A stretch of 22,724 bases of DNA, taken from Cyclobacteriaceae bacterium (GTDB lineage Bacteria; Bacteroidota; Bacteroidia; Cytophagales; Cyclobacteriaceae). Shown here piece after piece: positions 7,922-15,408 of the stretch (the first letter of the stretch is position 1; every line of letters starts with the position of its first letter). Below the pieces are notes generated by a model. That model was not told where the DNA came from and searched no databases. It saw only the letters and a program-made list of their open reading frames with translations. Made by a program: the position numbers and the translations under genes. The stretch covers positions 1-22,724 of the forward strand of contig JAOUKJ010000007.1 of NCBI GenBank assembly GCA_029882675.1. The letters run 5' to 3'.

Positions 7922-8518
7922 ATGTCAAAAGGTATACATACCAGAGAAAGAATCATTGAAAGGTCAGCTGACCTTTTTAATAGCCGGGGATATGACGGAT
8001 GCTCAATGCATGACATCATGAAAGCTACTGGCTTAAAAAAAGGGGGCATATATAATCATTTTAAAAATAAAGATGAAATTGCGCTTGAGGCTTTCGACTA
8101 TAACCTTCATAAGATGATCAGTCGGTTTAGAATCCGTCTCGACAAAGATAAAACAGCCAAAGAAAAATTGTTGTCTGTCATTGAAGTGATGGGAAGCCTG
8201 GCGAATGACGATATACTATTTGGCGGATGTCCGATATTTAACACGGCCATAAAATCAGCACCCACGCACCCTGGCCTGCGGGCAAGGGCAAAATCAGCCA
8301 TGAACATGTTGGTCACCTACGTTGAAATTAAAATCAAAGAGGGGATTAATAACAAAGAATTTAACCCTGATTTAAACCCAAACAAACTGGCCAACATGGT
8401 GATTATGACGCTCGAAGGAGCCGTGGTGATGAGCAGGATATATGACAATTCTCAACCCGCAAATACTGCCATAAGCTATATTAAGGATTACTTGAACGAT
8501 AAAGTTTACAGGCACTAA
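7922..8518 (+). CDS. TetR/AcrR family transcriptional regulator
   Basis: The 198-residue length is typical of TetR regulators. Residues 1-60 form the DNA-binding domain: THTRERIIERSADLF-like first helix (here HTRERIIERSADLFNSRGYD), then MHDIMKATGLKKGGIYNHF, a classic TetR helix-turn-helix with the terminal aromatic-Asn-His-Phe. The C-terminal ligand domain has FGGCPIFNTA, a Cys-containing segment reminiscent of the GC-x-x-x-N-T motif in AcuR/NemR/YxaF-like members. A matching operator lies in front of this gene and another in front of the downstream hydrolase gene, so it probably represses both itself and the hydrolase. The effector is unknown; a reactive electrophile acting on the cysteine is only a guess. 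The gap to the hydrolase gene is 60 bases and contains the second operator. Confidence 0.94.
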   Translation: MSKGIHTRERIIERSADLFNSRGYDGCSMHDIMKATGLKKGGIYNHFKNKDEIALEAFDYNLHKMISRFRIRLDKDKTAKEKLLSVIEVMGSLANDDILFGGCPIFNTAIKSAPTHPGLRARAKSAMNMLVTYVEIKIKEGINNKEFNPDLNPNKLANMVIMTLEGAVVMSRIYDNSQPANTAISYIKDYLNDKVYRH

Positions 8519-8534
8519 ATTTTTTTATACAACA

Positions 8535-8552
8535 AAAGACCGAACGGTCTTT
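8535..8552. promoter_or_regulatory. Palindromic TetR operator upstream of the hydrolase gene
   Basis: AAAGACCGAACGGTCTTT has 8-base perfect arms and a 2-base centre, and repeats the tetR-proximal site. It lies just upstream of a -7-like TACTTTAG at 8555-8562, so it covers the region between -33 and -7. Repression of the hydrolase gene by the adjacent TetR protein is the simplest reading. Confidence 0.8.
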
Positions 8553-8554
8553 AA

Positions 8555-8562
8555 TACTTTAG
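8555..8562 (+). promoter_or_regulatory. Weak -7-like element for the hydrolase gene
   Basis: TACTTTAG has one mismatch to TANNTTTG. It starts 3 bases after the operator and ends 16 bases before the hydrolase ATG at 8579. No clear -33 TTG is seen. The call depends mainly on its position relative to the operator. Confidence 0.4.
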
Positions 8563-8578
8563 TAACAGAACAAACATA

Positions 8579-9448
8579 ATGGAAGCGCAAAAATCAAGCA
8601 TAAAGAGAAAAATTAAGATTCCAATTGTCTTTCGTTTTCTGCGGTGGGGTTTCCCCCGGTTAGAAAAGATTTCTCCTTCAATGGCCCGTACGCTGGCAAC
8701 CCATCTGTTTTTCAGACCTGTAAAATTTCCTTATCCCCTTCCTGAAAAAGAGGCGTTAAAAAAGGCGCAAAGTAAGTTTATTAGGGTTGATCGGAAAAAG
8801 GTGAAGACATATTTCTGGGGAGAGGGTAAGCCGGTCATTCTTGTACACGGTTGGTCAGGCCGGGCCACGCAATTCTGGAAATTTATTGATGTATTCAATA
8901 AAAATGGCTTTCAGGTCATCAGCTTTGATGCTCCTGCGCATGGATACTCTCCAGGATCCTCTACTTCGGAATTGGAATTTGCTGACGTCATCATCAAACT
9001 GACTGAACTATACAATCCACACGTAGTGATCGGACATTCATTAGGCGGGGTAGCATCATTATTGGCAATAACAGAAGGTGCAAAAATCGATAATATCCTT
9101 ATGATCAGCAGTCCTTCCATCGGAGCGGATATAATAGCGGAATTTTTAAAAAAGCTCAATGCTTCACCCTCTTCCGGGCTGGGTATTGAACATTTTGTAA
9201 AAAAAATAACAGATAAGCCCTTCGAAGATTTCCTTTCGTTAAGCCTGATTAAAAAAGCCAATGGCATCAATTTACATCTTGTACACGACATTGATGACAG
9301 CGAAGTACCTATTGCTCATGCCGAGGCCCTTTGCAAGGCCTATCCTGCCGCTACCCTCCACAAAACAAAAGGTTTGGGCCATACGCGTATTTTAAGGAAT
9401 GAGGAAGTCATAGAAAAGTGTCTGAATTTTGCCATGTACAACAATTAA
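8579..9448 (+). CDS. Alpha/beta hydrolase
   Basis: The 289-residue protein has the alpha/beta-hydrolase core from about residue 80: VILVHGWSGRATQFW supplies the oxyanion HG motif, then FDAPAHGYSPG, and the nucleophile elbow GHSLGG with the catalytic serine. The likely acid is an Asp in HDIDDSEVP, and the likely catalytic histidine is in GLGHTRI near the C-terminus, so the triad looks complete. No signal peptide is seen, so it is probably cytoplasmic; the basic N-terminal 40 residues could associate with a membrane. The substrate cannot be told. It follows tetR by 60 bases and has the TetR operator in its promoter, which suggests an inducible esterase or detoxification role (inference). Confidence 0.92.
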   Translation: MEAQKSSIKRKIKIPIVFRFLRWGFPRLEKISPSMARTLATHLFFRPVKFPYPLPEKEALKKAQSKFIRVDRKKVKTYFWGEGKPVILVHGWSGRATQFWKFIDVFNKNGFQVISFDAPAHGYSPGSSTSELEFADVIIKLTELYNPHVVIGHSLGGVASLLAITEGAKIDNILMISSPSIGADIIAEFLKKLNASPSSGLGIEHFVKKITDKPFEDFLSLSLIKKANGINLHLVHDIDDSEVPIAHAEALCKAYPAATLHKTKGLGHTRILRNEEVIEKCLNFAMYNN

Positions 9449-9566
9449 TGCTAAATTTAAATCAGCCCTTTACAAACTAAACAAATATATCTCCCGTTTA
9501 TGTAATAATGAGGGAATGTATTTGCAACATTGTAGTAATTTGCTATTTAATTAATTCATTCAGTAT

Positions 9567-10289
9567 ATGTCAGAGATTATCAGAACCAGTGAAATAGCCA
9601 AAATATATAAAATGGGCACCACCGTGGTGAATGCTTTACAGTCTGTAACTATTTCTATCAATAAAGGTGAATATGTAGCCTTTATGGGCCCTTCCGGATC
9701 GGGGAAATCAACATTGATGAATATAGTAGGCTGTCTGGATACCCCGACATCAGGGCGTTACATTCTCAATAATCATGATGTGTCTGATCTTTCGGAAAAT
9801 GAACTTGCTGAAATTCGAAATAAAGAAATTGGTTTTGTATTCCAGACATTCAACCTTCTACCCCGGGCCACTTCCCTTGAAAATGTAGCACTGCCATTAA
9901 TTTATGCCGGATATGTTAAAAGTGAGCGTACAGAGATGGCCATGCACGCGCTGGATAGTGTTGGGCTGGCTGACAGGGCCTCACACAAGCCGAATGAACT
10001 TTCGGGAGGACAAAGGCAGCGAGTGGCCATCGCCCGTGCACTGGTTAATAACCCCAGTATTATTCTGGCTGATGAACCAACAGGTAACCTGGATTCCAAA
10101 ACATCTTATGATATCATGACGTTGTTTCACTTGCTTCATGAGCAGGGAAACACCATCATCATGGTCACCCATGAGGACGATATTGCACACTATGCCCATC
10201 GAATAATACGTTTGCGCGATGGCTTGGTTGAATCAGATATCCTCAATGAAAACATCACCCAGCATCAGCCAATGGCCGTTAGTGAATGA
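9567..10289 (+). CDS. ABC transporter ATP-binding protein, MacB/LolD-like
   Basis: This 240-residue nucleotide-binding subunit shows all ATPase motifs in order: Walker A GPSGSGKST, Q-loop VFQTFNLLP, signature LSGGQRQRVAIARAL, Walker B ILADEPTGNLDS and the switch His in MVTHEDD. The sequence falls in the MacB/LolD/FtsE-like group, in which the ATPase partners with FtsX-like permeases in lipoprotein release, efflux or cell-envelope work. No permease gene is present on either side, so its partner must be encoded elsewhere. It overlaps the downstream cobalamin adenosyltransferase gene by 4 bases (ATGA), which implies coupled translation. The 118-base gap upstream holds TGTATTTG, one mismatch from the -7 consensus, and no other clear signal. 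Confidence 0.95.
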   Translation: MSEIIRTSEIAKIYKMGTTVVNALQSVTISINKGEYVAFMGPSGSGKSTLMNIVGCLDTPTSGRYILNNHDVSDLSENELAEIRNKEIGFVFQTFNLLPRATSLENVALPLIYAGYVKSERTEMAMHALDSVGLADRASHKPNELSGGQRQRVAIARALVNNPSIILADEPTGNLDSKTSYDIMTLFHLLHEQGNTIIMVTHEDDIAHYAHRIIRLRDGLVESDILNENITQHQPMAVSE

Positions 10290-10828
10290 GCAAAATTTAT
10301 ACGAAAAAAGGAGATAAGGGGGATACCGGTTTGTACGGTGGCGAACGCATTCCAAAATCTGATATTCGCGTGGAAGCCTATGGTACGGTGGATGAACTCA
10401 ATGCCTATTTGGGCCTGCTTTGCACATCGGATAACCCGGCCATAGAAAAAGAAGTGATATTTGCTATTCAAAACCATTTATTCAATTTAGGTGCCTACCT
10501 GGCCGCTACCATCCAAAAGCAAGCAGAAATAGCGGGCATCAAACAAGAAGATGTCAGGTTTTTAGAGCAACAGATTGACGCGGCAGAGGAACACCTGCCT
10601 CCTCTTCGCGCCTTCATTTTACCAGGCGGCAACACGTCAGCAGCCTACTGTCATATTGCGCGTACGGTTTGCCGAAGGGCAGAACGATTAGCCGTTTCAC
10701 TTCACCAGAAATCTCCTTTAAAACCGGAAGTAATACAATATTTAAACAGGCTTTCCGACTACTTGTTTGTGCTTTCCAGAAGGTCTCTGGCGGTTGTTGG
10801 TGACAAAGAAATCCTGTGGAAACCTTAA
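10286..10828 (+). CDS. Cob(I)alamin adenosyltransferase, PduO type
   Basis: The enzyme transfers the adenosyl group of ATP to cob(I)alamin to make adenosylcobalamin. The 180-residue protein begins with the PduO-type ATP-binding motif TKKGDKGDTGLYGGERI. Two more family blocks follow: CRRAERLAVSL and YLNRLSDYLFVLSRRS. The length is normal. The start is coupled to the ABC ATPase gene through a 4-base overlap. Adenosylcobalamin-dependent enzymes such as methylmalonyl-CoA mutase or class II ribonucleotide reductase are not in this window. Nothing in the sequence links the ABC ATPase to corrinoid uptake: its motifs are MacB-like rather than BtuD-like. Confidence 0.95.
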   Translation: MSKIYTKKGDKGDTGLYGGERIPKSDIRVEAYGTVDELNAYLGLLCTSDNPAIEKEVIFAIQNHLFNLGAYLAATIQKQAEIAGIKQEDVRFLEQQIDAAEEHLPPLRAFILPGGNTSAAYCHIARTVCRRAERLAVSLHQKSPLKPEVIQYLNRLSDYLFVLSRRSLAVVGDKEILWKP

Positions 10829-10857
10829 AAGTAATTTTTATAGCCGTCGAGCGGTAG

Positions 10858-10865
10858 TATATTTG
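10858..10865 (+). promoter_or_regulatory. Putative -7 promoter element for the sialidase-like gene
   Basis: TATATTTG matches TANNTTTG exactly, in the 58-base gap after the adenosyltransferase gene. It ends 21 bases before the ATG at 10887 and supports that start over one further upstream. No TTG was found at -33. Confidence 0.5.
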
Positions 10866-10886
10866 CTGCTGGTTTTCTTAATTAAA

Positions 10887-12200
10887 ATGAATAAAATACT
10901 CCTAATATTTTTAAGCCTGACAATTTATTGGTCAGCATACGGGCAATATAAAAACATAAAACTCGATGAGGCGAATGGCGAAGGCTATGCGCCTGCCGAG
11001 CCAAGTATTACGATTAACCCGGATAACCCTGACAATATTGTAGCTGCGGCTATACTTAATAAAATATATGTTACCCATGATGGTGGGCAAACCTGGTCGA
11101 AACAAGAAGTAGAATCGGAGTATGGCGTTTTTGGGGATCCTGTCCTTACCGCCGATAAAAAAGGTAATTTTTACTTTTTCCATCTTTCTGATCCCGCTGG
11201 AAAGGGCTGGCAAGATGATGGCCTCCTCGACCGGATCGTTTGTCAGGTATCAAAAGACGGGGGCGATACCTGGGAAGATGCCGGGTATTATGGACTAAAC
11301 CATCCCAAAGATCAGGATAAAGAATGGGCCATTTTTGACCCCTCCTCTAAAAATTTGTACACAGCCTGGACCCAGTTTGACAAATATAAAAGCGCTGAAT
11401 CCGATCACTTCAGCAATATTCTTTTTTCAAAATCAGCGACCGGTAAAAAATGGACAGCGCCAATACAACTCAACAAGGAGGCCGGAAACTGCCTTGACGA
11501 TGATGGTACGGTTTCCGGGGCTATGCCGGCTGTAGGGCCTGACGGACAAATTTACGTGGTATGGGCTCACAACGAGAAAATTTATCTCGACCGTTCCTGG
11601 GATAAAGGAAAGGTGTGGTTGCGAAGTGACCTTGAAGCAGCAAAACAACCCGGCGGTTGGACTTTTGATATTCCGGGTTTAGGCAGGGCCAATGGCTTGC
11701 CCTTTATTGATGTTGATGTCAGCAAAAGTGTTGTGAGGGGTACGGTCTATCTCCTTTGGACCGACCAGCGCAATGGAGAAAATGATACTGACGTGTGGAT
11801 AAAAAAAACCACAAATCATGGAGATACATGGACCAGCCCGGTAAGGGTCAATGATGATGATCCGGGCAAACACCAGTTTATGGCTTCCATGACGATAGAT
11901 CAAACAACAGGTATATTGTACATACTCTATTACGACCGCAGGGCCTACGATGATTTGCAGACGGATGTTTATCTGGCTTATTCAATTGATGGTGGTAATA
12001 AATTCACCAATGTGAAAATCAGTGAAACACCCTTTGTGCCTGACGAAGAACATTTCTTTGGTGATTACATTGATATCTCAGCCCATAAAGGGATCATCAG
12101 TCCCGTCTGGACCCGCATGGATAATGGAAAAACAAGTATCTGGACATCTGTAATCAAGCAAGATGATTTAGTAAAAATAGAGGATAAACTTACACGATAG
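10887..12200 (+). CDS. Exported sialidase-like beta-propeller protein with Asp-box repeats
   Basis: The 437-residue protein starts with a signal peptide (MNKILLIFLSLTIYWSAYGQ, cleavage near residue 20), so it is exported. Asp-box (S-x-D-x-G-x-T-W) repeats recur along the chain: THDGGQTW 63-70, SKDGGDTW 122-129, a degenerate copy near 183-189, TNHGDTW around 309-315 and a weak SIDGGNKF around 366-373. These mark a sialidase/BNR beta-propeller. Blocks such as LWTDQRNGENDTDVW and YYDRRAYDD are typical of the 'exo-alpha-sialidase' annotations in Bacteroidota. I do not see the FRIP arginine motif of true sialidases, so sialidase activity is doubtful. The frame is open 40 codons further up, into the previous gene, but the signal peptide and promoter fix the start at 10887. 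No type IX sorting domain is seen. Confidence 0.85.
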   Translation: MNKILLIFLSLTIYWSAYGQYKNIKLDEANGEGYAPAEPSITINPDNPDNIVAAAILNKIYVTHDGGQTWSKQEVESEYGVFGDPVLTADKKGNFYFFHLSDPAGKGWQDDGLLDRIVCQVSKDGGDTWEDAGYYGLNHPKDQDKEWAIFDPSSKNLYTAWTQFDKYKSAESDHFSNILFSKSATGKKWTAPIQLNKEAGNCLDDDGTVSGAMPAVGPDGQIYVVWAHNEKIYLDRSWDKGKVWLRSDLEAAKQPGGWTFDIPGLGRANGLPFIDVDVSKSVVRGTVYLLWTDQRNGENDTDVWIKKTTNHGDTWTSPVRVNDDDPGKHQFMASMTIDQTTGILYILYYDRRAYDDLQTDVYLAYSIDGGNKFTNVKISETPFVPDEEHFFGDYIDISAHKGIISPVWTRMDNGKTSIWTSVIKQDDLVKIEDKLTR

Positions 12201-12209
12201 GTAATAGCC

Positions 12210-12240
12210 TTGTCCCTGATTCAGGAATATTATAAATTTG
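12210..12240 (+). promoter_or_regulatory. Promoter of ahcY (TTG-N20-TAAATTTG)
   Basis: TTG at 12210-12212 and TAAATTTG at 12233-12240 are separated by 20 bases, which fits the two-element Bacteroidota promoter. The -7 element ends 24 bases before the ahcY ATG. This is the best two-part match in the window. Confidence 0.65.
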
Positions 12241-12264
12241 TAAATTATTTAAAAGCATTTAGAA

Positions 12265-13566
12265 ATGATCGAAGAAAAATTAAAGTACAAAGTTAAGGAC
12301 ATTTCACTGGCCGAATGGGGCAGGAAAGAGATCCATCTCGCTGAAGCTGAAATGCCCGGACTGATGTCCCTAAGGGAAGAATATGGAAAAGATCAACCCT
12401 TAAAAGGAGCCAGGATTGCCGGTTGTTTGCACATGACTATTCAAACGGCTGTACTTATTGAAACATTGATTGAACTAGGGGCTCAGGTTACGTGGAGCTC
12501 TTGTAATATATTTTCTACCCAGGATCATGCCGCTGCGGCCATTGCTGCACGTGACATCCCTGTTTATGCCTGGAAAGGAATGAATGAGGAAGAGTTTGAC
12601 TGGTGTATAGAGCAGACACTGATATTTCCCGATGGTCAGCCTTTAAATATGATCCTCGATGATGGTGGTGACCTGACAAACATGGTTCTGGATAAATATC
12701 CGGAATATGTCGCGGGCATTCGGGGTCTTTCTGAAGAAACTACTACCGGTGTACACCGCCTAATTGAACGTTCAACAAATGGCACTTTACCCTTGCCTGC
12801 GATTAATGTCAATGACTCGGTAACAAAAAGTAAGTTTGACAATAAATACGGATGTAAAGAGTCACTCGTAGATTCGATTAGACGCGCTACAGACGTGATG
12901 ATGGCCGGAAAAGTGGCGGTTGTTGGTGGTTATGGTGATGTTGGTAAAGGTTCTGCGGCCTCACTCCGTGGTGCAGGAGCCCGTGTTATTGTAACTGAAA
13001 TAGACCCAATATGCGCATTGCAAGCCGCAATGGATGGTTTTGAGGTCAAAAAAATGGATGATGCCATTAGTGAAGCTGATATCGTAGTGACTGCTACCGG
13101 CAATAAGGACATCATCTGTTCACGTCACTTTCAATTGATGAAAGACAAAACCATCGTTTGTAACATAGGCCATTTTGATAATGAGATCGATGTGGCATGG
13201 TTATCTGCCAATGGCCAAAAAACGACCATCAAACCACAGGTGGATTTGTTTAAACTAAGCAATGGTAATGAGATCATTTTGTTGGCAGAAGGGCGTTTGG
13301 TAAACCTGGGTTGTGCTACCGGTCATCCATCATTTGTAATGTCCAACTCTTTTACTAATCAGACCCTAGCGCAGATTGAACTTTGGAAATATTCTGATAA
13401 GTATGAGAACAAAGTATATACACTGCCTAAGCATCTTGATGAAAAAGTAGCCAGGCTGCATTTGAGTAAAATAGGTGTGGTACTTGATGAGCTGTCTGAA
13501 GAACAAGCTAAATATATCGGTGTTACTGTTGAAGGGCCATACAAGCCTGAGTATTACAGGTATTAA
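12265..13566 (+). CDS. ahcY: Adenosylhomocysteinase (S-adenosyl-L-homocysteine hydrolase)
   Basis: The enzyme splits S-adenosylhomocysteine to adenosine and homocysteine and keeps the methylation cycle running; it is cytoplasmic, NAD-dependent and usually tetrameric. At 433 residues the length is normal. The substrate-binding N-terminal part has HMTIQTAVLIETLIELGA and the catalytic block NVNDSVTKSKFDNKYGC with Lys188 and Asp192. The NAD site is VVGGYGDVGKGSAASLRGAG, and the C-terminus ends in KPEYYRY, the conserved Lys-Tyr tail that reaches into the NAD site of the neighbouring subunit. It has its own promoter and is closed by the strong terminator after 13587, so it is probably monocistronic. 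Confidence 0.98.
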   Translation: MIEEKLKYKVKDISLAEWGRKEIHLAEAEMPGLMSLREEYGKDQPLKGARIAGCLHMTIQTAVLIETLIELGAQVTWSSCNIFSTQDHAAAAIAARDIPVYAWKGMNEEEFDWCIEQTLIFPDGQPLNMILDDGGDLTNMVLDKYPEYVAGIRGLSEETTTGVHRLIERSTNGTLPLPAINVNDSVTKSKFDNKYGCKESLVDSIRRATDVMMAGKVAVVGGYGDVGKGSAASLRGAGARVIVTEIDPICALQAAMDGFEVKKMDDAISEADIVVTATGNKDIICSRHFQLMKDKTIVCNIGHFDNEIDVAWLSANGQKTTIKPQVDLFKLSNGNEIILLAEGRLVNLGCATGHPSFVMSNSFTNQTLAQIELWKYSDKYENKVYTLPKHLDEKVARLHLSKIGVVLDELSEEQAKYIGVTVEGPYKPEYYRY

Positions 13567-13586
13567 TATTCCTTTAGCCTATCGAT

Positions 13587-13616
13587 AAAAAAAAGCCCGC
13601 GAGTCGGGCTTTTTTT
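13587..13616. terminator. Bidirectional intrinsic terminator between ahcY and the gltX cluster
   Basis: GCCCG (13595-13599) and CGGGC (13605-13609) form a GC stem around a 5-base loop. The stem is flanked by 8 A on one side and 7 T on the other, so it works as a rho-independent terminator on both strands. It separates two convergent transcription units. The stop codon of the minus-strand 68-residue gene (13615-13617) lies inside its T tract. Confidence 0.93.
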
Positions 13617-13821
13617 ATTTTTCAAATTTTCCTTTCTTTCGAATTTCATCATAATCTTTCCGTTCCTTCAACTTCTTGTCGGTGACGGTTTTATTCAGAA
13701 ACTCATTGATCTTCTCAATATTAATATTGCTTTTCAACTCACCGAAACTGTCTATTTCAATATTAAAACCTTCAAGATCAGGGTGTACATGTGGTTTTTT
13801 GTCTTTTTTATTCTTTGTCAC
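13615..13821 (-). CDS. Small lysine-rich hypothetical protein downstream of gltX
   Basis: I do not recognise a characterised family. The 68-residue protein is highly charged and soluble, with Lys-rich ends (TKNKKDKKPH at the start, KERKDYDEIRKKGKFEK at the end) around a more ordered middle, HPDLEGFNIEIDSFGELKSN. No signal peptide or membrane helix is seen. It is supported as a real gene by a strong Shine-Dalgarno AGGAGG 5 bases before its GTG, by a 1-base gap after the gltX stop, and by ending exactly at a terminator. It is therefore the last gene of the gltX unit. The frame is open and matches its neighbours in base composition. Function is unknown. Confidence 0.75.
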   Translation of the reverse strand: MTKNKKDKKPHVHPDLEGFNIEIDSFGELKSNINIEKINEFLNKTVTDKKLKERKDYDEIRKKGKFEK

Positions 13822-13822
13822 T

Positions 13823-15358
13823 TTATCCTCCTTTCACGGGCAATACCTCTATGGCTTTTTCTATTCTTTGAGCCGTTTCCTGTCCTCCAAGCACACTGAT
13901 TATTTCCACTACATCTGGCCCTGTTCCCCCTCCGGTTATGGCCAACCGCAATGCCAGCATCACTTGTCCAAGTCCTGCTTCATGAACCACCAGTACTTTC
14001 TCTAACGTAGATTTTGCTTCAGCGGCTGAAATTTCATCCAGTTTTTTCAATTGTTTTGCATAGTCCATGAATACCCCGATGGCGGTATGGTCCCATTTTT
14101 TCTTTACGAGTTTCTCATCATATTCTTCTGGGGCTTCAAAGAAATACCTGGCCTGATACAACAGGTCTTTTGGAAAGCTAACCCGGTCCTTCATCAGGCG
14201 TACAATATTTTCACCTTTCCCTTTGCTGCATTCAAAACCTTCCTTTTCGGAGGCACTCAAGAGCCGTTCTACCAGAAAATTGTCAGGTTTCTTTCGCAAA
14301 TATTGTTCGTTATACCAATTTGCCTTTTCAATATCGAAACGCGCTCCTCCCTTCGTAATCCGTTCAAGACCAAAGGCCTCAATCAGTTCATCCAGGGTAA
14401 ATAATTCCTTTTCTGTACCCGGATTCCACCCGAGAAAAGCGAGAAAATTCAATAAGGCCTCCGGCAAATAGTCTTCCTCGCGGAAACCCATCATTTTGTC
14501 TTCGCTTTCGGGATCATCCCACGCCAAAGGGAATATTGGAAACCCATGTTTGTCTGAATCGCGCTTACTGAGTTTACCTTTTCCCGTCGGTTTCAGAATA
14601 AGGGGCAAATGGGCAAAGGTGGGCATTTCGCTTTCCCAACCCAGGAATTTATACAATAATATATGTAATGGTGCAGATGGCAACCATTCTTCACCCCTGA
14701 TCACATGCGTTATCTGCATGATATGATCATCCACCACATTGGCCATGTGATACGTGGGCATTCCATCTGATTTGAGCAATACCTTATCGTCTATCGTGGA
14801 CGAATGAACGACCACCCATCCCCTGATCTGATCTTCAAAACGGATTTCCTCTTTTGAAGGCACCTTCAATCGGATAACATAAGGTGCATTTTGTGCTATC
14901 AGTGCATTCGTCTCTTCTTCACTTAGCGTAAGAGAGTTTTTCATTTTGTGGCGCGTGATGGAATTGTATTGTGGCTTTACCACCCCGGAATCCTCCAGTC
15001 TGACACGCATTTCCTCAATTTCTTCTGGTGTGTCGAAAGCATAATAGGCCTTCCCTTCTGAAACCAACTGCATGGCGTACTTTTCATAAAGGCCTTTTCT
15101 TTCCGATTGGCGGTAAGGTAAATAAGGACCACCCTGCTCAGGGCCTTCATCCGGGGAAAGCCCGAGCCAGCGCAAGGACTCAAGAATATATTCTTCAGCC
15201 CCCTTTACATAACGGGCCTGATCAGTATCTTCTATTCTTACAATAAATTTACCCCCATTCTTCTTTGCAAACAGGTAGTTATATAAGGCGGTGCGCACAC
15301 CTCCTATATGAAGAGGACCCGTAGGGCTGGGTGCAAACCTTACTCGTATTTCGCTCAT
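13823..15358 (-). CDS. gltX: Glutamate--tRNA ligase
   Basis: GluRS charges tRNA-Glu and is a class I synthetase. The 511-residue protein opens with RVRFAPSPTGPLHIGGVRTA, in which PLHIGG carries the HIGH motif (residues 17-20). The second ATP motif is KLSKR at residues 262-266, corresponding to KMSKS. RIEDTDQARYVKGAEEYI and GEEWLPSAPLHILLYKFLGW are further GluRS blocks. The C-terminal anticodon-binding part ends ALRLAITGGGTGPDVVEII. The ATG at 15358 gives the normal N-terminus. Its final codons encode the ribosome binding site of the following 68-residue gene. I see no second gltX or glnS in the window, so whether it is discriminating cannot be decided here. Confidence 0.98.
   Translation of the reverse strand: MSEIRVRFAPSPTGPLHIGGVRTALYNYLFAKKNGGKFIVRIEDTDQARYVKGAEEYILESLRWLGLSPDEGPEQGGPYLPYRQSERKGLYEKYAMQLVSEGKAYYAFDTPEEIEEMRVRLEDSGVVKPQYNSITRHKMKNSLTLSEEETNALIAQNAPYVIRLKVPSKEEIRFEDQIRGWVVVHSSTIDDKVLLKSDGMPTYHMANVVDDHIMQITHVIRGEEWLPSAPLHILLYKFLGWESEMPTFAHLPLILKPTGKGKLSKRDSDKHGFPIFPLAWDDPESEDKMMGFREEDYLPEALLNFLAFLGWNPGTEKELFTLDELIEAFGLERITKGGARFDIEKANWYNEQYLRKKPDNFLVERLLSASEKEGFECSKGKGENIVRLMKDRVSFPKDLLYQARYFFEAPEEYDEKLVKKKWDHTAIGVFMDYAKQLKKLDEISAAEAKSTLEKVLVVHEAGLGQVMLALRLAITGGGTGPDVVEIISVLGGQETAQRIEKAIEVLPVKGG
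13827..13832 (-). promoter_or_regulatory. Strong ribosome binding site of the 68-residue gene, inside the gltX 3' end
   Basis: AGGAGG on the minus strand lies within the last codons of gltX (Gly-Gly-stop) and 5 bases before the GTG at 13821. It decides the GTG start. Strong Shine-Dalgarno sequences are rare in this phylum, so it stands out in this window. Confidence 0.8.
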
Positions 15359-15386
15359 TTTAAAATGTCTCCGTTTTATGAAGCTG

Positions 15387-15394
15387 CAAAATTA
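15387..15394 (-). promoter_or_regulatory. Putative -7 promoter element for gltX
   Basis: On the minus strand TAATTTTG matches TANNTTTG exactly. It lies in the 50-base gap between the membrane-protein gene and gltX, ending 28 bases before the gltX ATG. It suggests that gltX has its own promoter as well as possible read-through from ridA. Confidence 0.5.
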
Positions 15395-15408
15395 AATAAA
15401 AAGAATAC

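Noticed and set aside
7806..8021. Plus-strand frame of 71 codons overlapping the tetR start
   Set aside because: It covers the operator and leader and then runs out of frame through tetR; no signal or conserved motif supports it.
10887..12200. Secreted substrate of the type IX system
   Set aside because: The C-terminus lacks a recognisable T9SS sorting domain, so only Sec export is supported.
13676..14005. Plus-strand frame of 109 codons opposite the 68-residue gene and the gltX end
   Set aside because: Antisense to gltX, whose C-terminal motifs are clear; the small gene on the minus strand has the ribosome binding site.
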